Source: Chloroflexota bacterium (GTDB lineage Bacteria > Chloroflexota > Anaerolineae > Anaerolineales > Villigracilaceae). Taken from it: DNA of 5,622 nt. This document shows positions 1-4,612 of the stretch, piece after piece. Numbering within the stretch: the stretch's first letter is position 1; every line of letters starts with the position of its first letter. Below the pieces are notes generated by a model. It saw only the letters and a list, made by a program, of their open reading frames with translations. It had not been told where the DNA came from and ran no database searches. The translations under genes were made by a program, and so were the position numbers. The stretch spans positions 1 through 5,622 of the forward strand of contig JACPVB010000211.1 in the NCBI GenBank assembly GCA_016191985.1. The letters run 5' to 3'.

Positions 1-43
1 ATCCCCGAAGCAGGGCGAGTAGGAAGGCGAGTGTGCGCTCCAT
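1..43 (-). CDS. Possible start of a gene running off the left edge
   Basis: Read on the minus strand, an ATG at 43-41 opens a frame that stays open to the window edge. It gives the 14 residues MERTLAFLLALLRG, which look like the beginning of a signal peptide or a membrane segment (one Glu and one Arg, then a leucine/alanine run). A weak purine stretch (AAGTGAAG) lies a few bases upstream, and the gene would sit just past the 64-101 hairpin in the same direction as the operon before it. The plus strand offers a competing reading: a short tail in frame 1 that stops at 43-45, which could be the end of a gene entering from the left. With so little sequence I cannot choose firmly, and no function can be given. 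Confidence 0.25.
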   Translation of the reverse strand, partial: MERTLAFLLALLRG

Positions 44-63
44 AACTTCACTTAATTCAGTAC

Positions 64-101
64 ATAACAAAATGGACTCGCCAGCGAGTCCATTTTGTTA
101 T
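64..101. terminator. Perfect 18-bp-stem hairpin, probable bidirectional terminator
   Basis: Positions 64-81 and 84-101 are exact inverted repeats separated by only CA. The core is GGACTCGC/GCGAGTCC, and the outer stem is A/T-rich, so each strand reads a GC stem followed by ATTTTGTTAT. That is the layout of a factor-independent terminator working in both directions. The TAA stop of the NmrA-like gene (98-100) lies inside the right arm, so on the minus strand the hairpin forms directly at the end of the four-gene operon. The T-tract is interrupted by a G, so termination may be partial. Confidence 0.8.
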
Positions 102-934
102 TGAAATGCCTGCTTGTATTCCTGGCACCACGCTTCAAAAGTTCGCGGCTTGCGTTTTCCCACTTGCTCAACAACATCGCTGACATAAGCGTATTCACTT
201 CTACGAAGCGCTCCAAGTGTCTGCATGAGACCGATCACCACATACAAAGGCAATCCAAATCGAAGCATCCCAATCGCCGCCGCAAAGACAGGCACATCTG
301 TGTATCGTATCGGCTTGCCCAAAGCCTTTGCGAGGATTTCAACCATTTCCCCGATGGTGAATGCCTGCGGCCCGGTCAATTCGTAGACTTTTCCTTCATG
401 ATCCGATTCTGTCAGGGCTGCACATGCAACCGCCGCCACATCGCATGGATCCACCGGGGGAACCTTTCCGTTCCCACCCGGGAAATACACGGCATTTTGT
501 GATTTGACCGTTTCTCCCCACCATTCAATGATATTGATCATCATCATGGTGGGGCGGAGGAACGTCCATGCGAAGCCCATGGATTTGATTAAATCTTCCT
601 GTTGACGATGCCATTTACCGGGGCCGAGTGACCGGTCTGCTTCGATGGTGGATATTTTCACCACGTGCCGAACCCCGCTTTGCTTTGCCACCCCCAGCAA
701 AGCGCGGACCTGTCCCATATCCGGGGTGACCAGGAACAACTTGTCAATGCCGTGCATGGCGGTTCCCAGCGTTTCCGGTTTGCTCAGGTCGCCAATAGCA
801 ATTTCAACCTGATCCCCCAGCCCGGTTACTTTTTTCTCATCACGGACAAGAACACGGAATTTCACGCCCTTGTCAATGAGCTGTCGGACAAGCTCTTTTC
901 CTATACTTCCTGTTGCGCCAGTTATTAATATCAT
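98..934 (-). CDS. NmrA-like NAD(P)-binding protein (atypical short-chain dehydrogenase)
   Basis: The 278-residue product has a complete Rossmann fold start, MILITGATGSIG, with the glycine pattern G6-x-x-G9-x-x-G12 of atypical and NmrA-like short-chain dehydrogenases. Further family landmarks are GDLSKPETL, an H-x-x-x-E (WHRQQED) before WTFLRPTMMM where classical members have Tyr-x-x-x-Lys, VDPCDVAAVACAAL, and YELTGPQAFTIGEMVEILAKALGKP near the C-terminus. Such proteins bind NAD(P)H and act either as quinone- or azo-type reductases or as redox sensors. The substrate cannot be read from sequence. The frame is open to an ATG at 1000, but that would overlap the methyltransferase gene and add 22 residues before the fold. 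The ATG at 934 places Met directly before the first beta strand, so I chose it, although its Shine-Dalgarno is weak. It is the last gene of the operon, 25 nt after the methyltransferase. Confidence 0.9.
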   Translation of the reverse strand: MILITGATGSIGKELVRQLIDKGVKFRVLVRDEKKVTGLGDQVEIAIGDLSKPETLGTAMHGIDKLFLVTPDMGQVRALLGVAKQSGVRHVVKISTIEADRSLGPGKWHRQQEDLIKSMGFAWTFLRPTMMMINIIEWWGETVKSQNAVYFPGGNGKVPPVDPCDVAAVACAALTESDHEGKVYELTGPQAFTIGEMVEILAKALGKPIRYTDVPVFAAAIGMLRFGLPLYVVIGLMQTLGALRRSEYAYVSDVVEQVGKRKPRTFEAWCQEYKQAFQ

Positions 935-959
935 TTCAAATTTGCTTTCGTTTAGGTTG

Positions 960-1667
960 CTATTTTTCCAGCCAGATGTCCATGCCGAGCGCATCTTCAT
1001 CGATTCTCAACTTTGTAAAATTTGTTTGCGACACCGACTTTTCAATTTCAGCTTTGGTGTAGGCATTCTTGAGCAGGGTGGTCTTGAAGACAAGCCTCGT
1101 GAAAAAGGTGTTGAAACCGCTGATGTGTAAATCGTATTTGATATGGTTGTTGATGCTTTCCATGGAAACGTCGCGTCGCAAATCCATGATGCAGGCTTTG
1201 CCGCCCGGCTTTCCCGAAAGAGCGTCGGGACTACGCAACACGCGGTACATCTCGCGGATCGCTTCCACCGGCTCGGTGAAATTTTTGAAAGCGGCCACGC
1301 AGATGATGAAATCGAACGTGTTCTCTTCAAAGGGCATGGCGGATGCGTTGCCATGCCGAAAATCGACATGTACGTTTGCTTTTCTTGCATTCTCCTGCGC
1401 AATCTCGATGAAGGTTTTGCTGATTTCGAGAGCAGTTACTTTACTATTGCCAGCCTTTGCAAATTCAATCGCAAGAAATCCCGGCCCCGGCGCAATTTCA
1501 AGGACGCTTGCGTTGACGGGCAACACGCCTTTGACTTTATTGAATATCACCTTTTGTTCCGGGGCGCGGCCTGTATTTTTCGCGTACCATTTGGCGATCA
1601 CACCTTCCATCGCCATTCCCTTATACGGCCTGGCCGATTTGTTTGATATTAATCCTTGTGTTGACAT
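960..1667 (-). CDS. Class I SAM-dependent methyltransferase with an 8-residue insertion
   Basis: The 235-residue protein shows the SAM-binding motif I VLEIAPGPG (55-63), the acidic residue ending strand 2 (ALE81IS), the NASAMPF loop (107-113) and FDFIICVAAFKNF (118-130), as in the UbiE/Methyltransf_11 group. It should be cytoplasmic. The methyl acceptor (small molecule, quinone or lipid) is not visible. The usual contiguous motif RVL(K/R)PGG(K/R) is split here: RVLR145, then SPDALSGK (146-153), then PGGKACIMDL. The extra 24 bases form a hairpin and look like an inserted repeat (separate entry). Because the insertion is in frame and in a surface turn, activity may survive. An AAAGGA overlapping the end of the ArsR gene lies 11 nt before the ATG. 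The gene starts 8 nt after that regulator ends, which fits one mRNA and possibly coupled translation. Confidence 0.92.
   Translation of the reverse strand: MSTQGLISNKSARPYKGMAMEGVIAKWYAKNTGRAPEQKVIFNKVKGVLPVNASVLEIAPGPGFLAIEFAKAGNSKVTALEISKTFIEIAQENARKANVHVDFRHGNASAMPFEENTFDFIICVAAFKNFTEPVEAIREMYRVLRSPDALSGKPGGKACIMDLRRDVSMESINNHIKYDLHISGFNTFFTRLVFKTTLLKNAYTKAEIEKSVSQTNFTKLRIDEDALGMDIWLEK
1209..1232 (-). repeat. 24-bp hairpin inserted in frame in the methyltransferase gene
   Basis: On the minus strand these eight codons (SPDALSGK) contain TCCCGA and TCGGGA arms around a 7-nt loop. An alternative hairpin, CTTTC-CC-GAAAG, can also form. The segment falls exactly between RVLR and PGGK, which are adjacent in most class I methyltransferases, so it looks like an added element rather than native sequence. 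Calling it a dispersed repeat is inference, since only one copy is visible in this window. Confidence 0.55.
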
Positions 1668-1675
1668 CTTAAATT

Positions 1676-1972
1676 CTATCCTTTATAGGTTTTGGAAATA
1701 AACTCAGGTGTGAGTTGAATATCAAAGTCCAAAACTTCGTAATAGCGCATGGCCTTGCCCTCGCCTGAGAGTTCGAGCCTGCTTTTTACCAGTCCCGCAT
1801 CCTCAAGTTTTTTCAAGTGCATGATCAACAGCGGCCTGCTGATGCCGATCTCGCGGGCAAGCTGGCTGACGTAATTCGTCTCGTTGACAAGCGCCGTGAT
1901 GATTTGCAACCGATGTGGATTTGCCAGGGCGGAGAGCGCCTCAAGCAAACCCGGGCCTGATAGCGCAGACAT
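1676..1972 (-). CDS. ArsR-type winged-helix transcriptional regulator, cysteine-free
   Basis: This 98-residue protein is a compact winged-helix domain: LSALANPHRLQIITAL (13-28), a first HTH helix around YVSQLAREIGIS (34-45), a recognition helix SRPLLIMHLKKLEDAGLV (45-62) and a wing with ELSGEGKAMRYYEV (67-80). The length and the NPHRL...HLKKLEDAGLV pattern fit small ArsR-type regulators, which bind DNA as dimers and are often released by a ligand. There is no cysteine at all and no ELCVCDL-like motif, so the classical arsenic- or cadmium-sensing sites are absent and its signal is unknown. The 26-bp palindrome on the operon promoter is the obvious candidate target. The gene starts 2 nt after the membrane protein ends and has no good Shine-Dalgarno, which suggests translational coupling. 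A transcriptional role confined to this operon is inference. Confidence 0.9.
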   Translation of the reverse strand: MSALSGPGLLEALSALANPHRLQIITALVNETNYVSQLAREIGISRPLLIMHLKKLEDAGLVKSRLELSGEGKAMRYYEVLDFDIQLTPEFISKTYKG

Positions 1973-1974
1973 GG

Positions 1975-2241
1975 TTATTGGACTTCACTGAGCAGTTTTT
2001 CGATGGCCGCAAGGCGCGCGTTGATCTGCTCCAACGACTCCTCGATCTTTTGCTGGGAGTTTGCGGCTTTTTGTTCAGCGGCGGTGGCCTGCTCAGCCAG
2101 TTTTTGATATTCCATCTTTTGATCGCCGGCCATCTGCGTTTTTGCGATGTTCATACCCTGCCACAGAACCACCACGATGATGATAATAACGCCAATGATG
2201 ATTATGATGGGGTAGAACATGCTGATAATTTCAGTAGTCAT
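1975..2241 (-). CDS. Small single-helix membrane protein with coiled-coil tail
   Basis: The 88-residue product has one very hydrophobic membrane segment at about residues 5-27 (an isoleucine/valine-rich run after Tyr-Pro), followed by a charged Ala/Gln/Glu/Lys-rich helix from about 43 to the end (finishing INARLAAIEKLLSEVQ) that should form a coiled coil. I do not recognise a named family. The layout resembles PspB-like anchors and other small membrane proteins encoded beside PadR or ArsR regulators, but I see no sequence match to PspB. An in-frame ATG at 2289 would add 16 residues, but it lies at or upstream of the predicted transcription start, whereas the ATG at 2241 has GGAGGC 3 nt before it. 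It is first in the operon and ends 2 nt before the regulator, so it may help control that regulator or scaffold its partners. That role is inference. Confidence 0.82.
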   Translation of the reverse strand: MTTEIISMFYPIIIIIGVIIIIVVVLWQGMNIAKTQMAGDQKMEYQKLAEQATAAEQKAANSQQKIEESLEQINARLAAIEKLLSEVQ

Positions 2242-2244
2242 TTT

Positions 2245-2250
2245 GCCTCC
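2245..2250 (-). promoter_or_regulatory. Shine-Dalgarno GGAGGC deciding the start at 2241
   Basis: GGAGGC on the minus strand sits 3 nt before the ATG at 2241 and supports this start over the upstream ATG at 2289. Confidence 0.75.
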
Positions 2251-2286
2251 AGGCTTTGTATTGAGATTGATGGAATTAATAAATTC

Positions 2287-2312
2287 CATGTGTAAGAAAA
2301 ATTTTACACATG
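2287..2312. promoter_or_regulatory. 26-bp inverted repeat, probable operator of the ArsR-type regulator
   Basis: CATGTGTAA (2287-2295) and TTACACATG (2304-2312) are exact inverted repeats around an 8-nt A/T-rich centre, giving a 26-bp dyad centred at 2299.5. It covers the -10 box (2301-2306) and the predicted transcription start near 2294 of the minus-strand operon that encodes the regulator. Small winged-helix dimers bind dyads of about this size, and a site here would block RNA polymerase. Autoregulation is inferred from position. It is not a terminator, because the stem is A/T-rich and no gene ends into it. Confidence 0.75.
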
Positions 2313-2329
2313 AATATAAAATATGTCAA
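2301..2329 (-). promoter_or_regulatory. Strong sigma-70-type promoter of the four-gene operon
   Basis: On the minus strand, TTGACA (2329-2324) is a perfect -35 box. Exactly 17 bp later comes TAAAAT (2306-2301), a 5-of-6 -10 box. The predicted start near 2294 leaves a leader of about 53 nt before the ATG at 2241. The -10 box lies inside the inverted repeat, so the promoter should be strong when free and fully blocked when the dyad is occupied. Confidence 0.8.
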
Positions 2330-2374
2330 GGGGGAATTCGATCAATTCATGCTATTACAAAGCGAAGGCTGACA

Positions 2375-3217
2375 TTATTGTCTGGATGCAGGCTTTGACA
2401 TTTTTCCCCTGGTGCTATCTTCACTCATCAGCCCCATTGTCTGCATATCGCGGAGGATTTTGTTGTATGTTTTTGGGCTGTTCCTATCGGGTTTTTTATT
2501 TTCAAGAGACGCCAACAGGTCGAATTTATCCCGCCTATTCGGAGGCACCCATTCTGCCTTTGGGTCGAGAAAAACGATCAGATCGATCAGGGCATGTTGG
2601 ATGGCTGTCAAACGCGCCATCTCATTCCCAGGGTCTTCAAGCAATTTTTTGGTGATCTTCTCCAGCCTCGAAAAACAGGCAGACCGATTGGGCTTTTTCA
2701 TCATGTCAATAAATTCGGCGTAGCCGAGGCACTGCAAATTTGAATTGACGGGCACGTTGAGCATGCGTTGTCCGATTTCGCGTTGTTCCAAACGGAAAAT
2801 TTGAAAGCCCGGGTAACCATGCGAAAAACTACCGGTGGCCTTTTCCAGCCTGCTGGTCAGTTCGCTGTAATCCAGCATGGACATCTTTTGCAATAATATC
2901 TCCACCCAGGCGAAGAATTGAGCGACCAGAAAGGCCGTACTCAGAATGTAGTAATCCTCCATGTCAATTTTTCGGAGATACGCATAATTGCCGCCCTGCA
3001 ATAATACAAAGATCCTCCCTTGTAAATCTGAAATTGCCGCGATGGCGGGGTTGCGAAATTGTGAAAGCAGCTTGTCCCTTTCAACCTTTTGCTCCCGTCG
3101 CCATGTCATCTGGCTGGGTAGCCAGTTATCCCAAAAGAACTTCGCAAAACCACCCAGGAATGCCCCTAAAAAACCGCCGATGATTCCACTCGATATAAAT
3201 GAAAAGATTTCAGACAT
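2375..3217 (-). CDS. Membrane-anchored protein of an uncharacterised family
   Basis: The 280-residue protein begins with a glycine-zipper membrane segment (residues about 8-25; G14, G18 and G22 spaced four apart), then WDNWLP and a basic stretch. Next come RNPAIAAISDLQGRIF (55-70), a second hydrophobic stretch STAFLVAQFFAWVEILLQ (93-110), FQIFRLEQREIGQRML (138-153) and CLGYAEF (163-169). From memory this layout (DLQ-R, then VAQ-F-W-EI, then FRxEQRxIG, then CxGYxxF) recurs in uncharacterised proteins of several phyla, so I treat it as a conserved family of unknown role. The soluble part is probably cytoplasmic. The last 60 residues are polar and less ordered. The ATG at 3217 has AAGGAG 6 nt upstream. 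It lies 57 nt after the DinB gene in the same direction, with a repeat between them and no clear promoter of its own, so cotranscription is possible. Confidence 0.85.
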   Translation of the reverse strand: MSEIFSFISSGIIGGFLGAFLGGFAKFFWDNWLPSQMTWRREQKVERDKLLSQFRNPAIAAISDLQGRIFVLLQGGNYAYLRKIDMEDYYILSTAFLVAQFFAWVEILLQKMSMLDYSELTSRLEKATGSFSHGYPGFQIFRLEQREIGQRMLNVPVNSNLQCLGYAEFIDMMKKPNRSACFSRLEKITKKLLEDPGNEMARLTAIQHALIDLIVFLDPKAEWVPPNRRDKFDLLASLENKKPDRNSPKTYNKILRDMQTMGLMSEDSTRGKMSKPASRQ

Positions 3218-3236
3218 ATGCGGCTCCTTCTTATGC

Positions 3237-3293
3237 AGGACAGGGATTTTTCAGTTTTTGTCCTTCGACTGCGCTCAGGATGAATTTCCTGTC
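3237..3293. repeat. Hairpin-rich repeat (CCTTCGACTGCGCTCAGGA type) at the end of the DinB gene
   Basis: The segment is bracketed by GACAGG (3239-3244) and CCTGTC (3288-3293). Inside are AGGACA (3237-3242) pairing with TGTCCT (3259-3264), and TCCT (3261-3264) pairing with AGGA (3277-3280). The core TCCTTCGACTGCGCTCAGGA (3261-3280) matches a short dispersed repeat that I associate with Anaerolineae-like genomes. The TGA of the DinB gene (3277-3275) lies within the core, so the repeat encodes the last residues of that protein. The outer limits and the claim of many copies elsewhere are inference. Confidence 0.55.
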
Positions 3294-3742
3294 TTTTGCT
3301 CCCACAACTGGCGCACGATCTCGATATGCCCCAGGTGAAGCGCGGCATGTTCCAACGCGTGGAGCAGCGACCACCCGACCGTGAATTCGCGCCCGTCCCG
3401 TGGCGAGATGCGCGGCGCTTCCAGGTCTTGAAGGGTTAGTTTTTCCAAAGCAGCACGGGCATAACTCAGGCTGTCGTCGAGCCGTTTTTTGAGGGCATCC
3501 ATTCCCACGTTGGCGATTCTAAACTCCGCGTCCCGTTCGCGGTTCGATGTCTCCTGCATTGCCACGTCGCCAATCCAAAAGCGTTCCGCGCCTGTGAGAT
3601 GAAAGACCAGAACGCTGATCGAGTTCATATTTTGTCCTGGAACCCAATCCAGCACTTCGGGCGGGAGTCCATTCAGCGCATTGTGAATATCGGTATGGCA
3701 GGCTTGCAGGGTATTTAAATAGTCATTGAAGAACGTTTGCAT
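3275..3742 (-). CDS. DinB-family (YfiT/DinB-fold) four-helix-bundle protein
   Basis: The 155-residue product fits the DinB superfamily in length and motifs. VLVFHLTGAERFWIGD supplies the first metal ligand, His48, with the usual helix-2 pattern. WSLLHALEHAALHLGHIEIVRQLW near the C-terminus supplies the HxxxH pair, His132 and His136. His128 and His139 lie close by. The family binds a divalent metal through this triad. Members include thiol S-transferases and many damage- or stress-linked proteins of unknown substrate, so I assign only the fold. The ATG at 3742 is preceded by AAAGGAG (10-nt gap). A weak promoter (TTGACC at 3796-3791, TATGAA at 3771-3766, 19-bp spacer) may lie at the end of the YgiT-type gene. 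The stop codon is inside a repeat: the tail GNSS follows the conserved LWEQKT region, so the original C-terminus may have been replaced without harming the core. Confidence 0.9.
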   Translation of the reverse strand: MQTFFNDYLNTLQACHTDIHNALNGLPPEVLDWVPGQNMNSISVLVFHLTGAERFWIGDVAMQETSNRERDAEFRIANVGMDALKKRLDDSLSYARAALEKLTLQDLEAPRISPRDGREFTVGWSLLHALEHAALHLGHIEIVRQLWEQKTGNSS

Positions 3743-3792
3743 GGGTCATCAACTCCTTTTATGTGTTCATAACCAATGAATAGGAAGAACGG

Positions 3793-4026
3793 TCAACCTG
3801 CGGTCAGTGCGTATTCCAACATCTCCACTTTTGTCCCGGCCTGGGCCATCTTTTCGGCTTCGCGCAGGAGATGGATGGTGACGGTCTCGTCCGCGTAGGC
3901 TTCGCCGCAGTGGGGGCAGATCTGCGCGGGGACGTTGTTGAAGGTAAGTGAAAGCTCATCGCGTTCGAGCAGGACAGAGGTCAGGCCCGGAAGCGTTTCT
4001 GCTTCGTCGCAGATGACGCATCTCAT
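3793..4026 (-). CDS. YgiT-type zinc-finger protein, probable antitoxin
   Basis: The 77-residue protein has two CxxC knuckles, C3-VI-C6 and C37-PH-C40 (in ICPHCGEAY), separated by a beta-rich stretch with FNNVPAQ. This is the YgiT-type zinc-finger domain also found at the N-terminus of the MqsA antitoxin. Unlike MqsA there is no C-terminal Xre-type HTH: the remaining residues (VTIHLLREAEKMAQAGTKVEMLEYALTAG) form only a short helical tail. Its ATG overlaps the TGA of the DUF4258 gene (ATGA, 4026-4023), an arrangement typical of toxin-antitoxin pairs and translational coupling, with AAGGATAGGA just upstream. The likely role is to bind and neutralise the DUF4258 partner. Without an HTH it may be a weak or indirect autorepressor. 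Assignment to a toxin-antitoxin system is by family and context only. Confidence 0.88.
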   Translation of the reverse strand: MRCVICDEAETLPGLTSVLLERDELSLTFNNVPAQICPHCGEAYADETVTIHLLREAEKMAQAGTKVEMLEYALTAG

Positions 4027-4307
4027 AACTTCCTATCCTTGAAGCCGGGTTTCCAGTGCGATGATTTCGGCTCATATGCCGTGATCACGATCAATTCATC
4101 GTCTCTGGTGTTCTCCGTCATCACAACGTGCAAGGGACGGGCTCCGCGCCTGCCGAGCATCAGCCCGCCGGGGCGGGGCATTTCATCGGAATAATCTTCG
4201 ATCAGCTCCCCCGATTGCAAAACCTGCCGCACATGCTCTTCAGAGATTCTGCGCTCGAACATGCGTTGAACGGCGTGGATGCGGAACATGATCGGGTGGG
4301 AATCCAT
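4023..4307 (-). CDS. DUF4258-domain protein, probable toxin partner of the YgiT-type protein
   Basis: Counting from the ATG at 4307 the protein has 94 residues. It carries the DUF4258 pattern: HAVQRMFERRIS (11-22), GELIEDYSDEMPRPGGLMLG (33-52), RPLHVVMTEN, then IVITAYEP and a terminal W-x-PGFKDR. DUF4258 proteins are small, frequently paired with YgiT-type zinc fingers, and considered relatives of RelE/MqsR-like mRNA interferases. Nuclease activity here is unproven. Three in-frame ATGs are possible (4322, 4307, 4289), and none has a Shine-Dalgarno. I chose 4307 because a perfect TATAAT ends 6 nt before it, so transcription could start on the A of the ATG. Starting at 4289 would still keep the whole domain. 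It is the first gene of the pair and overlaps the zinc-finger gene by 4 nt. Confidence 0.85.
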   Translation of the reverse strand: MDSHPIMFRIHAVQRMFERRISEEHVRQVLQSGELIEDYSDEMPRPGGLMLGRRGARPLHVVMTENTRDDELIVITAYEPKSSHWKPGFKDRKL

Positions 4308-4313
4308 GCAGGC

Positions 4314-4319
4314 ATTATA
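4314..4319 (-). promoter_or_regulatory. -10 box TATAAT of the DUF4258/YgiT pair
   Basis: A perfect TATAAT lies on the minus strand at 4319-4314, followed by GCCTGC and then the ATG at 4307. Any -35 match is poor, but an A/T-rich run (4355-4369) sits where an UP-like element could help. TTCCACCC and TTCCCACCC direct repeats flank the -10 box about 30 bp apart and could be regulator sites. The predicted start coincides with the ATG. Confidence 0.5.
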
Positions 4320-4393
4320 CATTGGGTGGAAGCGGAAAATTCAGGCAGCTTGGATTATTTTTAAAAAATGGTTGAGCAATCTTATTCTTTTTT

Positions 4394-4512
4394 CTGCGCT
4401 CATTATTACAGCGCAAAGTCAGGCTCAAAGCCGCTGTCCCTTGCGAAGCACCCTGTGGGCGGCGGTGATTTACAAAACAAATCCTGCGCCGGGGACGGCG
4501 CAGGGAACAGCC
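4394..4512. other. GC-rich, hairpin-rich intergenic island, strand unknown
   Basis: Between the two divergent units I see no convincing reading frame, only structure. TGCGCT/AGCGCA (4395-4400 with 4410-4415) forms one hairpin. CCTGCGCC/GGCGCAGG (4483-4490 with 4497-4504) forms a strong 8-bp stem with a 6-nt loop. GCTGT-CCC (4433-4440) can pair with GGGAACAGC (4503-4511) around it, competing with the inner stem. None is followed by a T-run, so these are not ordinary terminators. The island is clearly more GC-rich than the A/T-rich DNA on either side. It could be a small RNA, a leader of the plus-strand gene (only if transcribed from further upstream), or a degenerate repeat. I match it to no known RNA family. 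Confidence 0.35.
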
Positions 4513-4548
4513 TTGCACTGTAACATTATTCTTAACCATTTTGACAAT

Positions 4549-4576
4549 TCAACAAGGGTCTTTACGCTGGTATACT
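4549..4576 (+). promoter_or_regulatory. Extended -10 promoter of the haem-sensor gene
   Basis: TGGTATACT (4568-4576) is a full extended -10 box (TGn plus TATACT). TCAACA (4549-4554), 16 bp upstream, matches the -35 consensus at four of six positions. Transcription should begin near 4583, leaving about 30 nt of leader that includes GGAGG. A better-looking TTGACA at 4541 is 24 bp away, too far to pair with this -10. Confidence 0.6.
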
Positions 4577-4602
4577 CGAATTTGATAAAACGTGTCTAAT
4601 TT

Positions 4603-4607
4603 GGAGG
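4603..4607 (+). promoter_or_regulatory. Shine-Dalgarno GGAGG supporting a TTG start
   Basis: GGAGG is followed after 5 nt by TTG at 4613. The next in-frame TTG (4622) is 14 nt away, and the first in-frame ATG falls after the first membrane helix, so this site decides the start. Confidence 0.8.
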
Positions 4608-4612
4608 TTCTC

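Noticed and set aside
14..32. Direct repeat GGCGAGT, two copies 12 bp apart
   Set aside because: Only two short copies, and explained by repeated Leu-Ala codons if the minus-strand frame at 43-1 is a real gene. Not a CRISPR or iteron array.
935..1000. Upstream extension of the NmrA-like gene to an ATG at 1000
   Set aside because: It would overlap the methyltransferase by 41 nt and add 22 residues without family resemblance before the MILITGATG strand.
1069..1701. A 210-codon plus-strand open frame over the methyltransferase gene
   Set aside because: It is the antisense shadow of a gene with clear SAM-binding motifs. Its translation has no domain pattern, and no Shine-Dalgarno or promoter supports it. 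The same holds for the 1143-1646 frame.
2334..2348. GAATT/AATTC inverted repeat just outside the -35 box of the operon
   Set aside because: Arms of 5 bp in A/T-rich DNA are expected by chance. No second copy is seen.
4395..4415. TGCGCT/AGCGCA hairpin as a terminator
   Set aside because: On either strand no T-run follows the stem, and no gene ends into it: both neighbouring genes start away from this region.
4315..4539. A 74-codon minus-strand frame upstream of DUF4258
   Set aside because: The product is Arg/Pro-rich, low-complexity and without motifs, and it crosses the hairpin island and the TATAAT of the DUF4258 gene.
4541..4576. TTGACA (4541-4546) as the -35 for TATACT (4571-4576)
   Set aside because: The spacer is 24 bp, too long for a sigma-70 promoter. 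The extended -10 with TCAACA at 16 bp fits better.
4279..4599. A 106-codon plus-strand frame between the divergent units
   Set aside because: It starts inside the DUF4258 gene on the opposite strand and runs through the hairpin island and the promoter of the sensor gene. The translation shows no family pattern.
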